From: Sphingomonas sp. Leaf9
GTDB lineage: Bacteria > Pseudomonadota > Alphaproteobacteria > Sphingomonadales > Sphingomonadaceae
Direction of reading: 5' to 3'
Length of the DNA stretch: 64,000 bases
NCBI RefSeq assembly: GCF_001421355.1
Contig: NZ_LMKC01000007.1
Span: 1 to 64,000, forward strand
Of this stretch, positions 28,981 through 37,744 are shown piece after piece (the stretch's first letter is position 1; each line of letters opens with the position of its first letter). The notes beneath the pieces were generated by a model that was not told the DNA's origin, ran no database searches, and was given only the letters and a program-made list of their open reading frames with translations. A program made the position numbers and the translations under genes.

Positions 28981-30951
28981 TCAGGCGAAAGCTGACGCGT
29001 GCGGCGCACGCAAGTCTTTGGCATAGGCATCTACCCAGGCATTCAGCATCAGGACGTTCCATAGTTCGTACTGCGCATTGACCCGCCCGGACAAATGCTG
29101 CTGCCACAACGCCCGAATAGGTTCGGGTCGCAGCAGCCCCTGATCGATCAGCACGTTCTCATCGAGCAGGCTTTCGGCCCAATCACGCAAATCGGATCGC
29201 AGCCAGGATTCGATCGGTACGGCAAAGCCCATCTTGGGACGCTCGAACAGTTCGCGCGGTACATACCGTTCGAGTATCTGGCGCAAGATCCACTTCGTCC
29301 TGCCCTGGTTCAAATGCACGGAAGATGGCAGTCGAAAACTGAATTCGACCAAGCGATGATCGAGGAGGGGCGCCCGGGTTTCGAGGCTCACCGCCATCGA
29401 TGCGCGATCGACCTTGGTCAGAATGTCGCCGGGAAGATAGGTCGCCAAGTCGAGATATCGGAATTCCTCCACTTGATCGCGAAACATGGAAGTCAGCTGC
29501 TTGTCGTCGATGACGCCCAGGCGTTCGGAGCCCTTCACGACGACACTGGCTGGATCATGCCATAGGCTGGTGACACGACGGTATTGCTCGCGACTATCCA
29601 ACCGCAGCAGCGGTGCGAGCTTGTGAATCTTCTCACCGGCCGCGCGTGGTCGCATGCTCGCGGGAACCACCTGGAATATTCGCTGCCATTGGCGAGGTGA
29701 TAATGCGGTCATACCGCGAGCCACGATCGAACGGATCGGCCGCGGCAGGGTGCCTAGACGGCCGAGCATGCCTCCAGCAGCGGCATGGCGATTATAGCCG
29801 GCGAAAACCTCGTCTCCACCATCGCCGGTCAGAGCGACGGTGACATGTTCACGCGCCAGCTTAGAAACCATGAACGTGGGAATCTGGGATGCATCGGCGA
29901 AAGGTTCATCAAAAATCTGTGCCATGTTCGGCACGATCGCCATCGCATCGCGCGGCTCCAGCGTGAACCGCGTGTGGTTGGTACCCAGATGCGCGGCAAC
30001 ACGTGCCGCATCCTCGCCCTCGTCGTACTCGGCACTCTGGTAGCCAATCGAAAAGGTTCGGGTCGAACCGCCACCCTGCTGCTGCATCAGTGCGGTAACG
30101 ACGGAGGAATCGACGCCGCCCGACAGGAACGCGCCCAAGGGAACATCGGACATCAGGCGGATACGAGTTGCATCCGACAGGAGCGCTTCAGCCTCGGCTA
30201 CGGCATCCTGCGGCGAACCGGAAAACGGATCAGCATGCCCACGCGCGAGCGCGTCTTCCAGCTGCCAGTAACGCTCGATCCGGACGTCCCCGGTTTCCGG
30301 GGAGTAAGCGAGCGCTGCGCCAGGTTCGAGCTTGTGGATTCCGTCAATGATCGAATGCGGTGCTGCGATATAGCTTGTACGCAGATATTCAGCGACGGAC
30401 GAACGATCGATTTCCCGTGGCGTTTCGGGATGCAGCAACAAGGGCCTAATTTCGCTCGCAAAAGCAAAGCTACCTTCGGACTTCGTCCAGTAGATCGGCT
30501 TTTTGCCCAACCGATCGCGCACAAGCCAAAGGCGACGATCCTGTTGATCCCAATATGCGAATGCGAACATTCCCCACAAACGTCGCGCCGTTTCGATCAC
30601 GCCCCATTTGTGGCAGCCGTAAAGTATAACTTCGCTGTCGGAATGGCCACGGAATACGTATCCGGCACGCTCCAACTCCGGACGAAGCGCGGGAGCATTA
30701 TAGGCTTCGCCATTGTAGCTGAGGTGACCACGGCCGTCCGGCGTCGCCATCGGCTGTGCTCCGGCATCGCTCAGATCAACAATCGCAAGACGACGATGGG
30801 CGAGATACACGCCCGCTGCCTTATCGCCCCATATTCCCCACCCATCGGGACCACGATGGCGGATCGTATCGGCCATTGCTTCCGTCAGCCGTCGATTGGC
30901 ATCGTCCGAACGTCGCATGGCACTATCGATATGCCCGGTAATGCCACACAT
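28981..30951 (-). CDS. Asparagine synthase-like glutamine amidotransferase
   Basis: A 656-residue AsnB-type protein. Cys2 (MCGITGH) is the glutaminase nucleophile; the N-terminal Ntn domain ends near 215, and the C-terminal synthetase domain has the PP-loop AFLSGGVDSSVVTAL, then SIGYQSAEYDEGEDAARVA, ALTGDGGDEVFAGYNRH and DILTKVDRASMAVSLETRAPLLDH. Enzymes of this type in surface-polysaccharide loci often amidate uronic acids instead of making asparagine; the uronic-acid epimerase in the same locus fits that, but it is inference. It lies upstream of the sugar transferase on the same strand, 215 bases away. Confidence 0.88.
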   Translation of the reverse strand: MCGITGHIDSAMRRSDDANRRLTEAMADTIRHRGPDGWGIWGDKAAGVYLAHRRLAIVDLSDAGAQPMATPDGRGHLSYNGEAYNAPALRPELERAGYVFRGHSDSEVILYGCHKWGVIETARRLWGMFAFAYWDQQDRRLWLVRDRLGKKPIYWTKSEGSFAFASEIRPLLLHPETPREIDRSSVAEYLRTSYIAAPHSIIDGIHKLEPGAALAYSPETGDVRIERYWQLEDALARGHADPFSGSPQDAVAEAEALLSDATRIRLMSDVPLGAFLSGGVDSSVVTALMQQQGGGSTRTFSIGYQSAEYDEGEDAARVAAHLGTNHTRFTLEPRDAMAIVPNMAQIFDEPFADASQIPTFMVSKLAREHVTVALTGDGGDEVFAGYNRHAAAGGMLGRLGTLPRPIRSIVARGMTALSPRQWQRIFQVVPASMRPRAAGEKIHKLAPLLRLDSREQYRRVTSLWHDPASVVVKGSERLGVIDDKQLTSMFRDQVEEFRYLDLATYLPGDILTKVDRASMAVSLETRAPLLDHRLVEFSFRLPSSVHLNQGRTKWILRQILERYVPRELFERPKMGFAVPIESWLRSDLRDWAESLLDENVLIDQGLLRPEPIRALWQQHLSGRVNAQYELWNVLMLNAWVDAYAKDLRAPHASAFA

Positions 30952-31102
30952 GCTGCTCGTTCCGTCCCCACTGGATTTGCCGGTCGCCCTAACCTGATCG
31001 CCCCATCTAATCCAGTATTAGGATATTGTGGCATGGCCGCTGCGCATCCTCCTCCTCGACATTTGCCTGCTGTCACTCCCCGGACTGCCAAACTTTTCAC
31101 AA

Positions 31103-31136
31103 ACGCCGGCCACGGGCTCCCTCCCGTGGCCGGCGT
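31103..31136 (-). terminator. Terminator of the PRC-barrel-like gene
   Basis: Fourteen-base arms ACGCCGGCCACGGG (31103-31116) and CCCGTGGCCGGCGT (31123-31136) around CTCCCT. On the minus strand the hairpin is followed by TTTGTG. It lies 22 bases past the stop codon at 31158. Confidence 0.75.
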
Positions 31137-31157
31137 CCCTGTTCAGGCCGGAGTGCG

Positions 31158-32042
31158 TTACTCCGCCTGATCCTTCGCCGCGCGCTTTACCTGGCCTTCG
31201 CCCATGGCCGATACCAGCACGTCGCCCTGCACGGTGAAGTTGTCGGCCGGGAGGGTCGCTACGCGCTTGCCAACGGCCATCGTCACCGATTCCACCCGAC
31301 CGGCGGCACCCCGGCGGATCGACTGGACGCGGCCGATCGCTTCGCCCTTTGCGTCGCGGACGGTCTGGCCGGGGTTCAGCGCGGGGATCGCGCCGCTGCC
31401 CATCAGCGACAGCGCGCCCTCGCCCGATCCGCTGGCCGAGGCCGAGCCGCCCCCGACCGCGCCGTTCGCCATGCCCGAGGCGCTGCCGCTGGCGGCACCG
31501 GTCAGGGTGCCGGCACCGTCGCGGACCTGGCCGATCGCGCCCTGCGCCCGGTCGCGCGCCGTGCCGACCGCGCCGGCCGCACGATCGCGGGTGGTGGCGA
31601 CGCCGCTACGAACCCGGTCGCGCGCCGCGCCGGCGGTGTCGCGGACGGCATCGGTGCCGATCAACTGCGCATCGACGCTGCCACCTGCACTGCCCGAGCC
31701 ACTGCCCGAACCGCCGATCGTGCTGCCCAGCGCCTGGGCGGTGCCGTCGACCGCGCCGTCGCCGCGCGCCGATCCACCGCCGCGTACCCGGCCACTGCGC
31801 CGGTCGACCTGTCGTTCGGCGGTCACCTCGCCGCCGCCGCGCCGCGCGGTGCGCGCGGTGGTGTCGGCGCGGTCGCGAACCGGGGCGACGGTGCGGTCGA
31901 TATTGCCACCGAGGTTACCGCCGATCCCACCGCTCAGGCTGCCGCCCAGCCCGCCACCGCCACCGCCGCCCAGCAGCTGGGCCGAGGCGGGGGTCGCGAT
32001 CGCGGCGGCAAGCGCCGCACCCATCAGGAACATGGTCTTCAT
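31158..32042 (-). CDS. Secreted Gly/Ser-rich protein with C-terminal PRC-barrel-like domain
   Basis: A 294-residue exported protein. The signal peptide (MKTMFLMGAALAAAIATPASA) is followed by a low-complexity Gly-rich stretch and helical repeats with DxAxxARDRV-type units, then a C-terminal fold (about 225-285: GQTVRDAKGEAIGRVQSIRRG...VTMAVGKRVATLPADNFTV) resembling a PRC barrel. The ATG at 32042 has AGGAG eight bases upstream. The function is unknown; a periplasmic or envelope structural role is plausible. Confidence 0.7.
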   Translation of the reverse strand: MKTMFLMGAALAAAIATPASAQLLGGGGGGGLGGSLSGGIGGNLGGNIDRTVAPVRDRADTTARTARRGGGEVTAERQVDRRSGRVRGGGSARGDGAVDGTAQALGSTIGGSGSGSGSAGGSVDAQLIGTDAVRDTAGAARDRVRSGVATTRDRAAGAVGTARDRAQGAIGQVRDGAGTLTGAASGSASGMANGAVGGGSASASGSGEGALSLMGSGAIPALNPGQTVRDAKGEAIGRVQSIRRGAAGRVESVTMAVGKRVATLPADNFTVQGDVLVSAMGEGQVKRAAKDQAE

Positions 32043-32109
32043 GGCTGTTCTCCTGCGTTCGTGCGCCGCGAGGGGCGCTTCGGGAAGGAGAACGGGTGCC
32101 GGTTTCGCT

Positions 32110-32820
32110 TTAATCCCGATGGGTGCGATTTTTTTCGGCGGGGAAGTGCGACGCGCCGCGCACCTTCTTCGCGACATATTCCGCGAACCCCCGGGCATAG
32201 GCGTCGCGCAGGTCGGCCGTCGCCGCGTCGACCTGATCGGGCATTTTCGCCGGAAAGATCGCCAGCGGGTTCTTCACCTGTCCGGGGAAGCTGCGCGGCT
32301 TGACGCCACCATCACGCCCGAAATCGCGAAAGGTCCATTTGGCGAACAGGTTGGTGCCGACCAGCGGTTTCCTGACGTAGAACAGCTCACCCCCGACCAG
32401 CTCGGCATAGCAGGGCGTGGTGGCGTCGCTCAGCCGCCTGCCCGCCTTCAGGCTGGCCTGCATCGTGCGCAGCGCCTGCCCGACCGCCGGATCGGCCTTG
32501 GCCGCCGCATCGGACGGCACCGCCGGTTCGACGACGATGGTATAGCCGGTAAGGCCCAGCATCCCCGCCGCATCGGCGGCACGCAGCGCCTCCACCTGCG
32601 CTTCGGGCGACAGGTCGTCGTGCATCCGGTCGGTGATCGTCGCGACCCTGCCCTTGTTCGCCGCCTGATCGATCACCCCGCCCAGGGCCCCGCCGAACAT
32701 CCCCAGGCCGCTCATCTTCATGCCGCGATAGGTTTCGCTCGGCCAGATATGCAGTTCGCAGGTCTGCGCCTGTGCGGTGCCCGATGCGAGCAACGCCAAC
32801 GCGCCCATCCAGAATGTCAT
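32110..32820 (-). CDS. Secreted protein of unknown function
   Basis: A 236-residue protein with a signal peptide (MTFWMGALALLASGTAQA) and a mature part starting QTCELHIWPSETYRGM. Two Cys residues (QTCEL and TTPCYAEL) could form a disulfide in the periplasm. No catalytic motif or known domain was recognised. It lies 67 bases upstream of the PRC-barrel-like gene on the same strand. Confidence 0.65.
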   Translation of the reverse strand: MTFWMGALALLASGTAQAQTCELHIWPSETYRGMKMSGLGMFGGALGGVIDQAANKGRVATITDRMHDDLSPEAQVEALRAADAAGMLGLTGYTIVVEPAVPSDAAAKADPAVGQALRTMQASLKAGRRLSDATTPCYAELVGGELFYVRKPLVGTNLFAKWTFRDFGRDGGVKPRSFPGQVKNPLAIFPAKMPDQVDAATADLRDAYARGFAEYVAKKVRGASHFPAEKNRTHRD

Positions 32821-32914
32821 GTGCCTTCCCCCGTTTCCCTACCGAAACGTATAATGTCTGGAGAAGCGGACGGAAGGGCGCTGCGGTGGAGTTGCCTCCG
32901 AAACCGATCTATCC

Positions 32915-34183
32915 CTACCGCACCGGCGTCCGGCACGCCCCGCACAGCACGCCGCGCCCGGTGCGGCCGCCACGCTTCGCCTCGCGGTCGAGCGCCTTCA
33001 TCGCCGTCGCCGCATCCCCGCCCCACACCGCCGACAGCCGCGCGGCGACCAGCGGCGCGGCGAACGACGTGCCGCGCACGCCGCGCGCCTGTCCCGCAGC
33101 GTTCAGCGCCAGCATGTCCGCCCCCGGTGCGGCATAGTCGAGGTGGCTGGCCCGCCCCGCCTCCAGCAGCACCCGCCCGCGCCCGTCGACCCCGGTGACG
33201 GCGATCGCCTGGGGATAGCTGGCGGGATAGGCCGGCGGGGCGGCGGGGCCGTTGTTGCCGACCGCCGCGACGACGACGGTCCCCCGCGCCCGCGCCGCCG
33301 CGACGAAGCGGCCGAGCAGCGCATTGTCGGGGCCGGCAAGGCTCATCACCACCACCGGCACCTGCCCGCGCACCATCCACGCCAGCGCGCGGGCAAGCGC
33401 ACTGGCGCTGCCGCCCGCCGGGTCGCTGCCATAGACGTCGGAGACATGCAGCGCCGCGCCGGGGGCGCTGGCCCGGATTCCGCCGCCGCCGGTCAGCAGC
33501 GAGGCGACCGCCATGCCATGATCGCTGGCGCGCGGGGCACCGCTGGCAAAGCCCTGTTGCGCGGCAAGGCCGGGGGTGCCGGCCGAAACACCGCCGTCGA
33601 TGATGCCGATGCGCTTGCCGCCGGTGCCGGGGGCCGGGCCATCCCCGCCCCGTACCCCGGCCTCCGCCGGGATGCGGGCGGGCGTGGCCTCCCCGCTGGC
33701 GCTGTACAGCGGGTCCAGCGTCACCCGGTCGGCACCGGCGATCTTGCCCAGCGCCCGCGCCGCCGCGACCGCCGACAGCCCGGCGGGCGCACGCAGCCGG
33801 GCGAAACCGATGCCGAGATCGTCGTAGCGTTCGTTCGCGATCACCGAAAACCCCGCGCGCTGCGCCAGCGCCAGCAGCGCCGGATCGGGATCGGCCAGCG
33901 TCACCTCGCCCGCGCGGACGGGATTATCGTCGCGGTCCAGCTCGATCCGGTCGGGAAAGCGCCGCGCGAGGTCGCGGGCGCGCTCGACCGACTGCCGCAC
34001 CAGCTGGCGCGTATCGGCCACCGCATCGTCGATCGGGAGCGCACCGCGAAGGTCGCCCACCGCCTCCCCCACCCGACCGGGCAGCTGCGGCAGTTGCGGC
34101 ACCTGTGGCAGCAACTGCGCCGACGCCGCCGTCGGCAGGGCCAGCGCCAATGCCACGCATCGCAGGAAGTTCGATCCCGTCAT
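32915..34183 (-). CDS. Exported subtilisin-like serine protease (S8)
   Basis: A 422-residue protease with a signal peptide (FLRCVALALALPTAASA), an approximately 150-residue pro/N-terminal region and an S8 domain. The triad is visible: Asp in IGIIDGGVS (about 195), His in DHGMAVASLL (about 221) and Ser in GVRGTSFAAPLVAA (about 373), plus the oxyanion Asn in AVGNNG. The C-terminus has two Cys (LCGACRTP). The ATG at 34183 has GGAG upstream. It is divergent from an ECF sigma/anti-sigma pair, so a shared stress response is possible; inference. Confidence 0.9.
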   Translation of the reverse strand: MTGSNFLRCVALALALPTAASAQLLPQVPQLPQLPGRVGEAVGDLRGALPIDDAVADTRQLVRQSVERARDLARRFPDRIELDRDDNPVRAGEVTLADPDPALLALAQRAGFSVIANERYDDLGIGFARLRAPAGLSAVAAARALGKIAGADRVTLDPLYSASGEATPARIPAEAGVRGGDGPAPGTGGKRIGIIDGGVSAGTPGLAAQQGFASGAPRASDHGMAVASLLTGGGGIRASAPGAALHVSDVYGSDPAGGSASALARALAWMVRGQVPVVVMSLAGPDNALLGRFVAAARARGTVVVAAVGNNGPAAPPAYPASYPQAIAVTGVDGRGRVLLEAGRASHLDYAAPGADMLALNAAGQARGVRGTSFAAPLVAARLSAVWGGDAATAMKALDREAKRGGRTGRGVLCGACRTPVR

Positions 34184-34262
34184 CACACTCCGCCTTCCCT
34201 GCCCGCGCCTGGCGCCTGCCACCCAATCGACGCTTCTCTCCTACGCCAGAAGAAGAAGCGGG

Positions 34263-34283
34263 ACCCCGGATCAAGTCCGGGGT
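34263..34283. repeat. Short REP-type palindrome
   Basis: ACCCCGGA-TCAAG-TCCGGGGT, a palindrome of a type common between genes in alphaproteobacteria. It lies between the divergent protease and sigma factor genes. Confidence 0.55.
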
Positions 34284-34417
34284 GACGAAGATGGTTTTGG
34301 CGGGCGTCCCCGCCGACATCACCCGCCGAATCCAATCGCCGCTAGGATTTTCGTGCGCCATGCCGGATGAAACGGGCGACGCCATCCGTTTCATCCCCGA
34401 AGCCCGAAAGGACACCG

Positions 34418-34900
34418 TTGCGCTTCGAAAACGAATTGCTGACGCATCTGCCCCTGTTGCGGCGTGTCGCCCATGCGCTCGCCCGCAACCCCGCCGATGC
34501 CGACGACCTGTTGCAGGCGGCGGTCGAACGCGCGCTCACCCGCCGCGACCAGTGGCAGGCCGGCACCAGGCTGGATGCATGGGCGATCCGTATCCTGCGC
34601 AATTTGTGGATCGACACGGTTCGGGCACAGGCACGGCGGCGCGAGACCTTCGTGCCACCGGAGGCAGGCGACGCCGTGGGGCGGCAGGGCGAACAGGAAA
34701 TGACCGTGGAAATGCACAATATCGGCCGGGCGATGGGCAAGCTGCCCCCCGAACAGCGTGAGGTGATCGCGCTGGTGATGGTGGAGGGCTTTGCGTACCG
34801 TGAGGCGGCGGAGATCCTCGATATTCCGATCGGCACGCTCACCTCGCGCCTGGTGCGCGGACGGGAAGCGTTGCTGGGGCATCTGGGGGAAGCGGCATGA
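34418..34900 (+). CDS. ECF-type RNA polymerase sigma factor
   Basis: A 160-residue sigma factor of the ECF (sigma-70 group 4) class. Region 2 has LPLLRRVAHALARNPADADDLLQAAVERAL and DAWAIRILRNLWID; region 4 is MGKLPPEQREVIALVMVEGFAYREAAEILDIPIGTLTSRLVRGREAL. The TTG at 34418 is preferred because AAAGGA sits six bases upstream and it opens the canonical N-terminus; an ATG at 34367 would add 17 residues. The stop overlaps the anti-sigma start (ATGA). Confidence 0.9.
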   Translation: MRFENELLTHLPLLRRVAHALARNPADADDLLQAAVERALTRRDQWQAGTRLDAWAIRILRNLWIDTVRAQARRRETFVPPEAGDAVGRQGEQEMTVEMHNIGRAMGKLPPEQREVIALVMVEGFAYREAAEILDIPIGTLTSRLVRGREALLGHLGEAA

Positions 34901-35589
34901 CGATCGATCCCGAAACGCTGGCCGCCTATGCCGATGGCGAGCTGGACCCGATCGCCGCAAAGCGCGTCGAACGGGCGATGGCCGACGATCCGACGCTGGC
35001 CGCCGAGGTCGAGCGCCACCGCGCGCTGACCGCCCGGCTGCGCGGCAGCTTCGCCGGCCTCGACGCACAGCCGATGCCCGCCGGGGTCGAGGCGCTGTTC
35101 GCGCGCGCCGATAACGTCGTGGCCTTTCCGACCCGCAAACCGGCACCCAGGCCGCAGCGCTGGTGGGGCGCGGTCGCCGCCAGCCTCGTCGCCGGGCTGC
35201 TGCTCGGGCAGCTGGTGCCGCGTGCCGGCAGCGATCTGGCGTTCGAAGGCGGCACGGCGGTCGCGCAAGGCAGCCTTGCCCGCGCGCTCGACACGCAGCT
35301 CGCCTCGACGCAGGGGGCGCAGGCACCGGTAAGGATCGGCATCACCTTCCGCGACCGCGCCGGCGCGCTGTGCCGCACGTTCGAAACCGGCACCACCGGC
35401 GGCATCGCCTGTGCCGGCGACAGCGGCCCGTGGCGGGTGCAGGTGCTGCAGGGCGGGGCCAAGACGACCACCACCGCCTATGCCCAGGCCGGGTCGCCGA
35501 TGGCGGCGGTGCTGGAACAGGCGCAGGCGATGGCCGCCGGCGACCCACTGGATGCGGCGGGCGAGGCGGCGGCGCTGAAGGGGCGGTAG
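34897..35589 (+). CDS. Membrane anti-sigma factor
   Basis: A 230-residue protein translationally coupled to the sigma factor. The N-terminal cytoplasmic domain (MTIDPETLAAYADGELDPIAAKRVERAMADDPTLAAEVERHRAL) is the anti-sigma fold without the zinc-binding HxxxCxxC set; one transmembrane segment lies near residues 90-108 (WWGAVAASLVAGLLLGQLV), with a periplasmic C-terminal part. It should bind and hold the ECF sigma factor at the membrane until signalled. Confidence 0.85.
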   Translation: MTIDPETLAAYADGELDPIAAKRVERAMADDPTLAAEVERHRALTARLRGSFAGLDAQPMPAGVEALFARADNVVAFPTRKPAPRPQRWWGAVAASLVAGLLLGQLVPRAGSDLAFEGGTAVAQGSLARALDTQLASTQGAQAPVRIGITFRDRAGALCRTFETGTTGGIACAGDSGPWRVQVLQGGAKTTTTAYAQAGSPMAAVLEQAQAMAAGDPLDAAGEAAALKGR

Positions 35590-35612
35590 GGGCGCACCCA
35601 TATGGATGGACG

Positions 35613-35694
35613 TACCCCCGCGCAGGCGGGGGCCCAGGGCCAAACAAAACAGCGACCGGCGCTTGTCGCCCTTGGGCCCCCGCCTGCGCGGGGG
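35613..35694. repeat. REP palindrome pair, inverted
   Basis: Two REP copies (CCCCCGCGCAGGCGGGGG and CCCCCGCCTGCGCGGGGG) in opposite orientation around about 40 bases. Same family as the copies near 45.7, 57.8 and 59.2 kb. Confidence 0.8.
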
Positions 35695-35717
35695 CACGAC
35701 TTCTCACACCACCGTCC

Positions 35718-35813
35718 GTCATTCCGGCGCAGGCCGGAATCCATGGATGGGGTGACGTCGCGCTTCGATCGTGAACACCCGACACAATGGATTCCGGCCT
35801 GCGCCGGAATGAC
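35718..35813. repeat. Second type of inverted repeat pair
   Basis: ATTCCGGCGCAGGCCGGAAT (35721-35740) and its near-exact inverted partner (35791-35810), each itself palindromic, both followed by CCATGG or its equivalent. A REP type distinct from the CCCCCGC family but sharing the GCGCAGGC core. It lies between the anti-sigma gene and a small membrane protein gene. Confidence 0.75.
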
Positions 35814-35889
35814 GCGTGGGCATGCCCCCCAACAACCCGTTCGGTTCGAGCAGCTTCGAGCCTGTCGAGAAGCGTCCGTCGAGAACCCG

Positions 35890-36144
35890 CTATCCCCGAT
35901 GCCGCCCCCAGCGCGCACTCACCGCCACCTCGTCGAACAGATGCCGCCCCAATATCACCAGCGCCGCGCCGCTGCTCGCCCCGACATAGGTGACCGCGCC
36001 CAGCCCGTAGGCCAGCAGCCCCGCCGATTGCGGCGGCACATGGAGCGCGTACAGCCAGTGCAGCGCCGCCCCCGCCACCATCAGCAACACCAGCCCCATC
36101 AGGCGCAAGGCCAGGTCGCCCCGGCGGGTCAGCCACTGCTCCAT
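35890..36144 (-). CDS. Small membrane protein of unknown function
   Basis: An 84-residue protein with two hydrophobic segments (ALRLMGLVLLMVAGAALHWLYAL and AGLLAYGLGAVTYVGASSGAALVIL). GGGAG precedes the ATG at 36144. No family recognised. It is divergent from the small operon at 36360. Confidence 0.6.
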   Translation of the reverse strand: MEQWLTRRGDLALRLMGLVLLMVAGAALHWLYALHVPPQSAGLLAYGLGAVTYVGASSGAALVILGRHLFDEVAVSARWGRHRG

Positions 36145-36359
36145 GCCACGTCTCCCTTCCCAACGTGGCACACCAGCTATCGGGCGCGGCGTAGCAAGAC
36201 GAGAGCGATTTCTGCCTTTCGCATAGCGCCGGCATAATCGCCGCGCGGCCACTATGCGCGCGCTATGCAATTCCCTGGAATCGCTCTCGAAACCCAATGC
36301 GGCGGGGCATAGCTGACGGTGGCGGGTGCAGGACGCCCGACCTTTGGAAGACAGATTGC

Positions 36360-36611
36360 ATGTCACGCGAACCCAATCCGGAGCCTGACGAACCGGCGAC
36401 CATCTATGTCGGGCAGGACGCCGCCGGCCACTGGCTGGTGCAGGACAGCGGCCACCGCCTCGAAGGGCGGTTCGTGTCGCGCGATGCCGCGATCGGCTAT
36501 GCCCGCGGCGAATGCCGGATGCACCATGCCTGCCTGTGCATGGCGACTGCGCCGCTGGTGCCGTTCGTGTCCTTCGCGCCGCTGACCGATGGCGATCGGG
36601 TGGTGGCATGA
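36360..36611 (+). CDS. Small conserved-looking protein, first gene of a three-gene operon
   Basis: An 83-residue acidic protein (ATIYVGQDAAGHWLVQDSGHRLEGRFVSRDAAIGYARGE) resembling small beta-strand proteins of the DUF2188 type, which read as a signal-response or DNA-proximal fold of unknown role. The C-terminus has CLCMATAPLVPFVSF. The stop overlaps the next start (ATGA). The assignment to any family is tentative. Confidence 0.55.
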   Translation: MSREPNPEPDEPATIYVGQDAAGHWLVQDSGHRLEGRFVSRDAAIGYARGECRMHHACLCMATAPLVPFVSFAPLTDGDRVVA

Positions 36612-37090
36612 GGACCGCCGTTCGCATCTCCCCCGCCGCGCAGCGCATCGCGCCGCGCCCGGCCCCCATCCGCCGCGCAGTGCGCGCCGATCCGCGCTGG
36701 CCGCATATCGTCGCCGCGTTGCAGGCATTGCGCGACGCCCATCGCCATGCGGTGCGGATCGTCGATGCCGATTGCGCCTGCGGCACGCTGCTGATCGAGG
36801 TTGCGCGCCATGCCCGCGCGATGGGCTTCACCGCGATCGAGGGGCGCGGCATCGACGGGTCGCCGGCGATGATCGGCCGCGCCCGCGCCGCCGCGGCGCG
36901 GCTGCACGATCCGGCGATCGGCCTCACCTTCGACATGACCGACATGCGCGGCGCGCTGGTGCAGGAGGCGGAGGCCCCCGCCGACCTGCTGCTGTGGCAT
37001 GGCGGGCGCGATGCCGATGCAACCGGCATGGCGGCGGTGCTGGCCGCAGCCGCGATCCGGGTGATCGCCGACACGGGACGCCCGGCATGA
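36608..37090 (+). CDS. Class I SAM-dependent methyltransferase-like protein
   Basis: A 160-residue protein coupled to the preceding gene. Motif I is modified (VRIVDADCACGTLLIEVARHARAMG instead of VLDxGxGxG), followed by an acidic loop (IEGRGIDGSPAMIGRARAAAARL) and LTFDMTDMRG; it keeps the order of a Rossmann methyltransferase but lacks the first glycine pair and is shorter than usual. It may be a degenerate or small-molecule methyltransferase. The next gene starts within its stop codon. Confidence 0.55.
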   Translation: MRTAVRISPAAQRIAPRPAPIRRAVRADPRWPHIVAALQALRDAHRHAVRIVDADCACGTLLIEVARHARAMGFTAIEGRGIDGSPAMIGRARAAAARLHDPAIGLTFDMTDMRGALVQEAEAPADLLLWHGGRDADATGMAAVLAAAAIRVIADTGRPA

Positions 37091-37326
37091 CGCGGCGCGA
37101 CCTGCGCTGGAAGGCGGCCGGGCTGGCGCTGCTGGCGCTATCGTGCGCGATGGCGCCCGCGCTCGACGGATCGCTGCTGGCGCTCGCCTTCCTGCCGCTG
37201 GCGCTCCTCGCGCTACCGCTGCTGCTGCACGGCAAGCGCGTCGGGCAGATGGTGCGCGCCGGATGGCGCGGCCACGGCCGCACCGTCGACGTCGTCCACG
37301 CCGCCCGGCTGCGGCGGCACCGTTGA
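37087..37326 (+). CDS. Small membrane protein, last gene of the operon
   Basis: A 79-residue basic protein with two closely spaced hydrophobic segments (AAGLALLALSCAMAPAL and LLALAFLPLALLALPLLL) and an Arg-rich tail. The ATG overlaps the methyltransferase stop. Function unknown. Confidence 0.5.
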   Translation: MTRRDLRWKAAGLALLALSCAMAPALDGSLLALAFLPLALLALPLLLHGKRVGQMVRAGWRGHGRTVDVVHAARLRRHR

Positions 37327-37407
37327 TTCACTCGATCGATCGAACCCCGCCGCACTGATTCAAACAATCCGCAGGACACCCCTGCGCGCGCCCGCGATAG
37401 TGTGTCG

Positions 37408-37668
37408 ATGGACCTCCCCTTCGTGCCCATCGAGCTGACCGCCCGCAATCCCGCACGGGGGATCGCACGGCGTTGGCGCGTGGTCGTCTATCGCGACCTG
37501 TTCGGGATGCTGCTCGTCGAGACGCAATGGGGCCGGATCGGACGCGCGGGGCAACGACTGGTGCGCGCGTTTGCCGACGATAGCGCCGCGCTGGCCCATG
37601 TCCGTCGTCTGCTCGCCCGGCGGGCTGGCGCGCGCCGTCGGATCGGGGTGGGCTACAAGCCAAACTAG
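37408..37668 (+). CDS. WGR-domain protein
   Basis: An 86-residue protein consisting mainly of a WGR domain: RWRVVVYRDLFGMLLVETQWGRIGRAGQRLVRAFADDSAALAHVRRLLARR, with the family WGRIG motif near the middle. WGR domains occur with PARP and with plasmid-encoded proteins and are thought to bind nucleic acid. ATG 37408 or GTG 37402 may start it; spacing to a ribosome site is poor in both cases. Confidence 0.7.
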   Translation: MDLPFVPIELTARNPARGIARRWRVVVYRDLFGMLLVETQWGRIGRAGQRLVRAFADDSAALAHVRRLLARRAGARRRIGVGYKPN

Positions 37669-37744
37669 GGCGCGCTAAATTCCTACGCTGTTGCTGGACA
37701 TATAGCCCTGCGTCATTCTCCCATCAAAGGCAGGGAGATTACGC

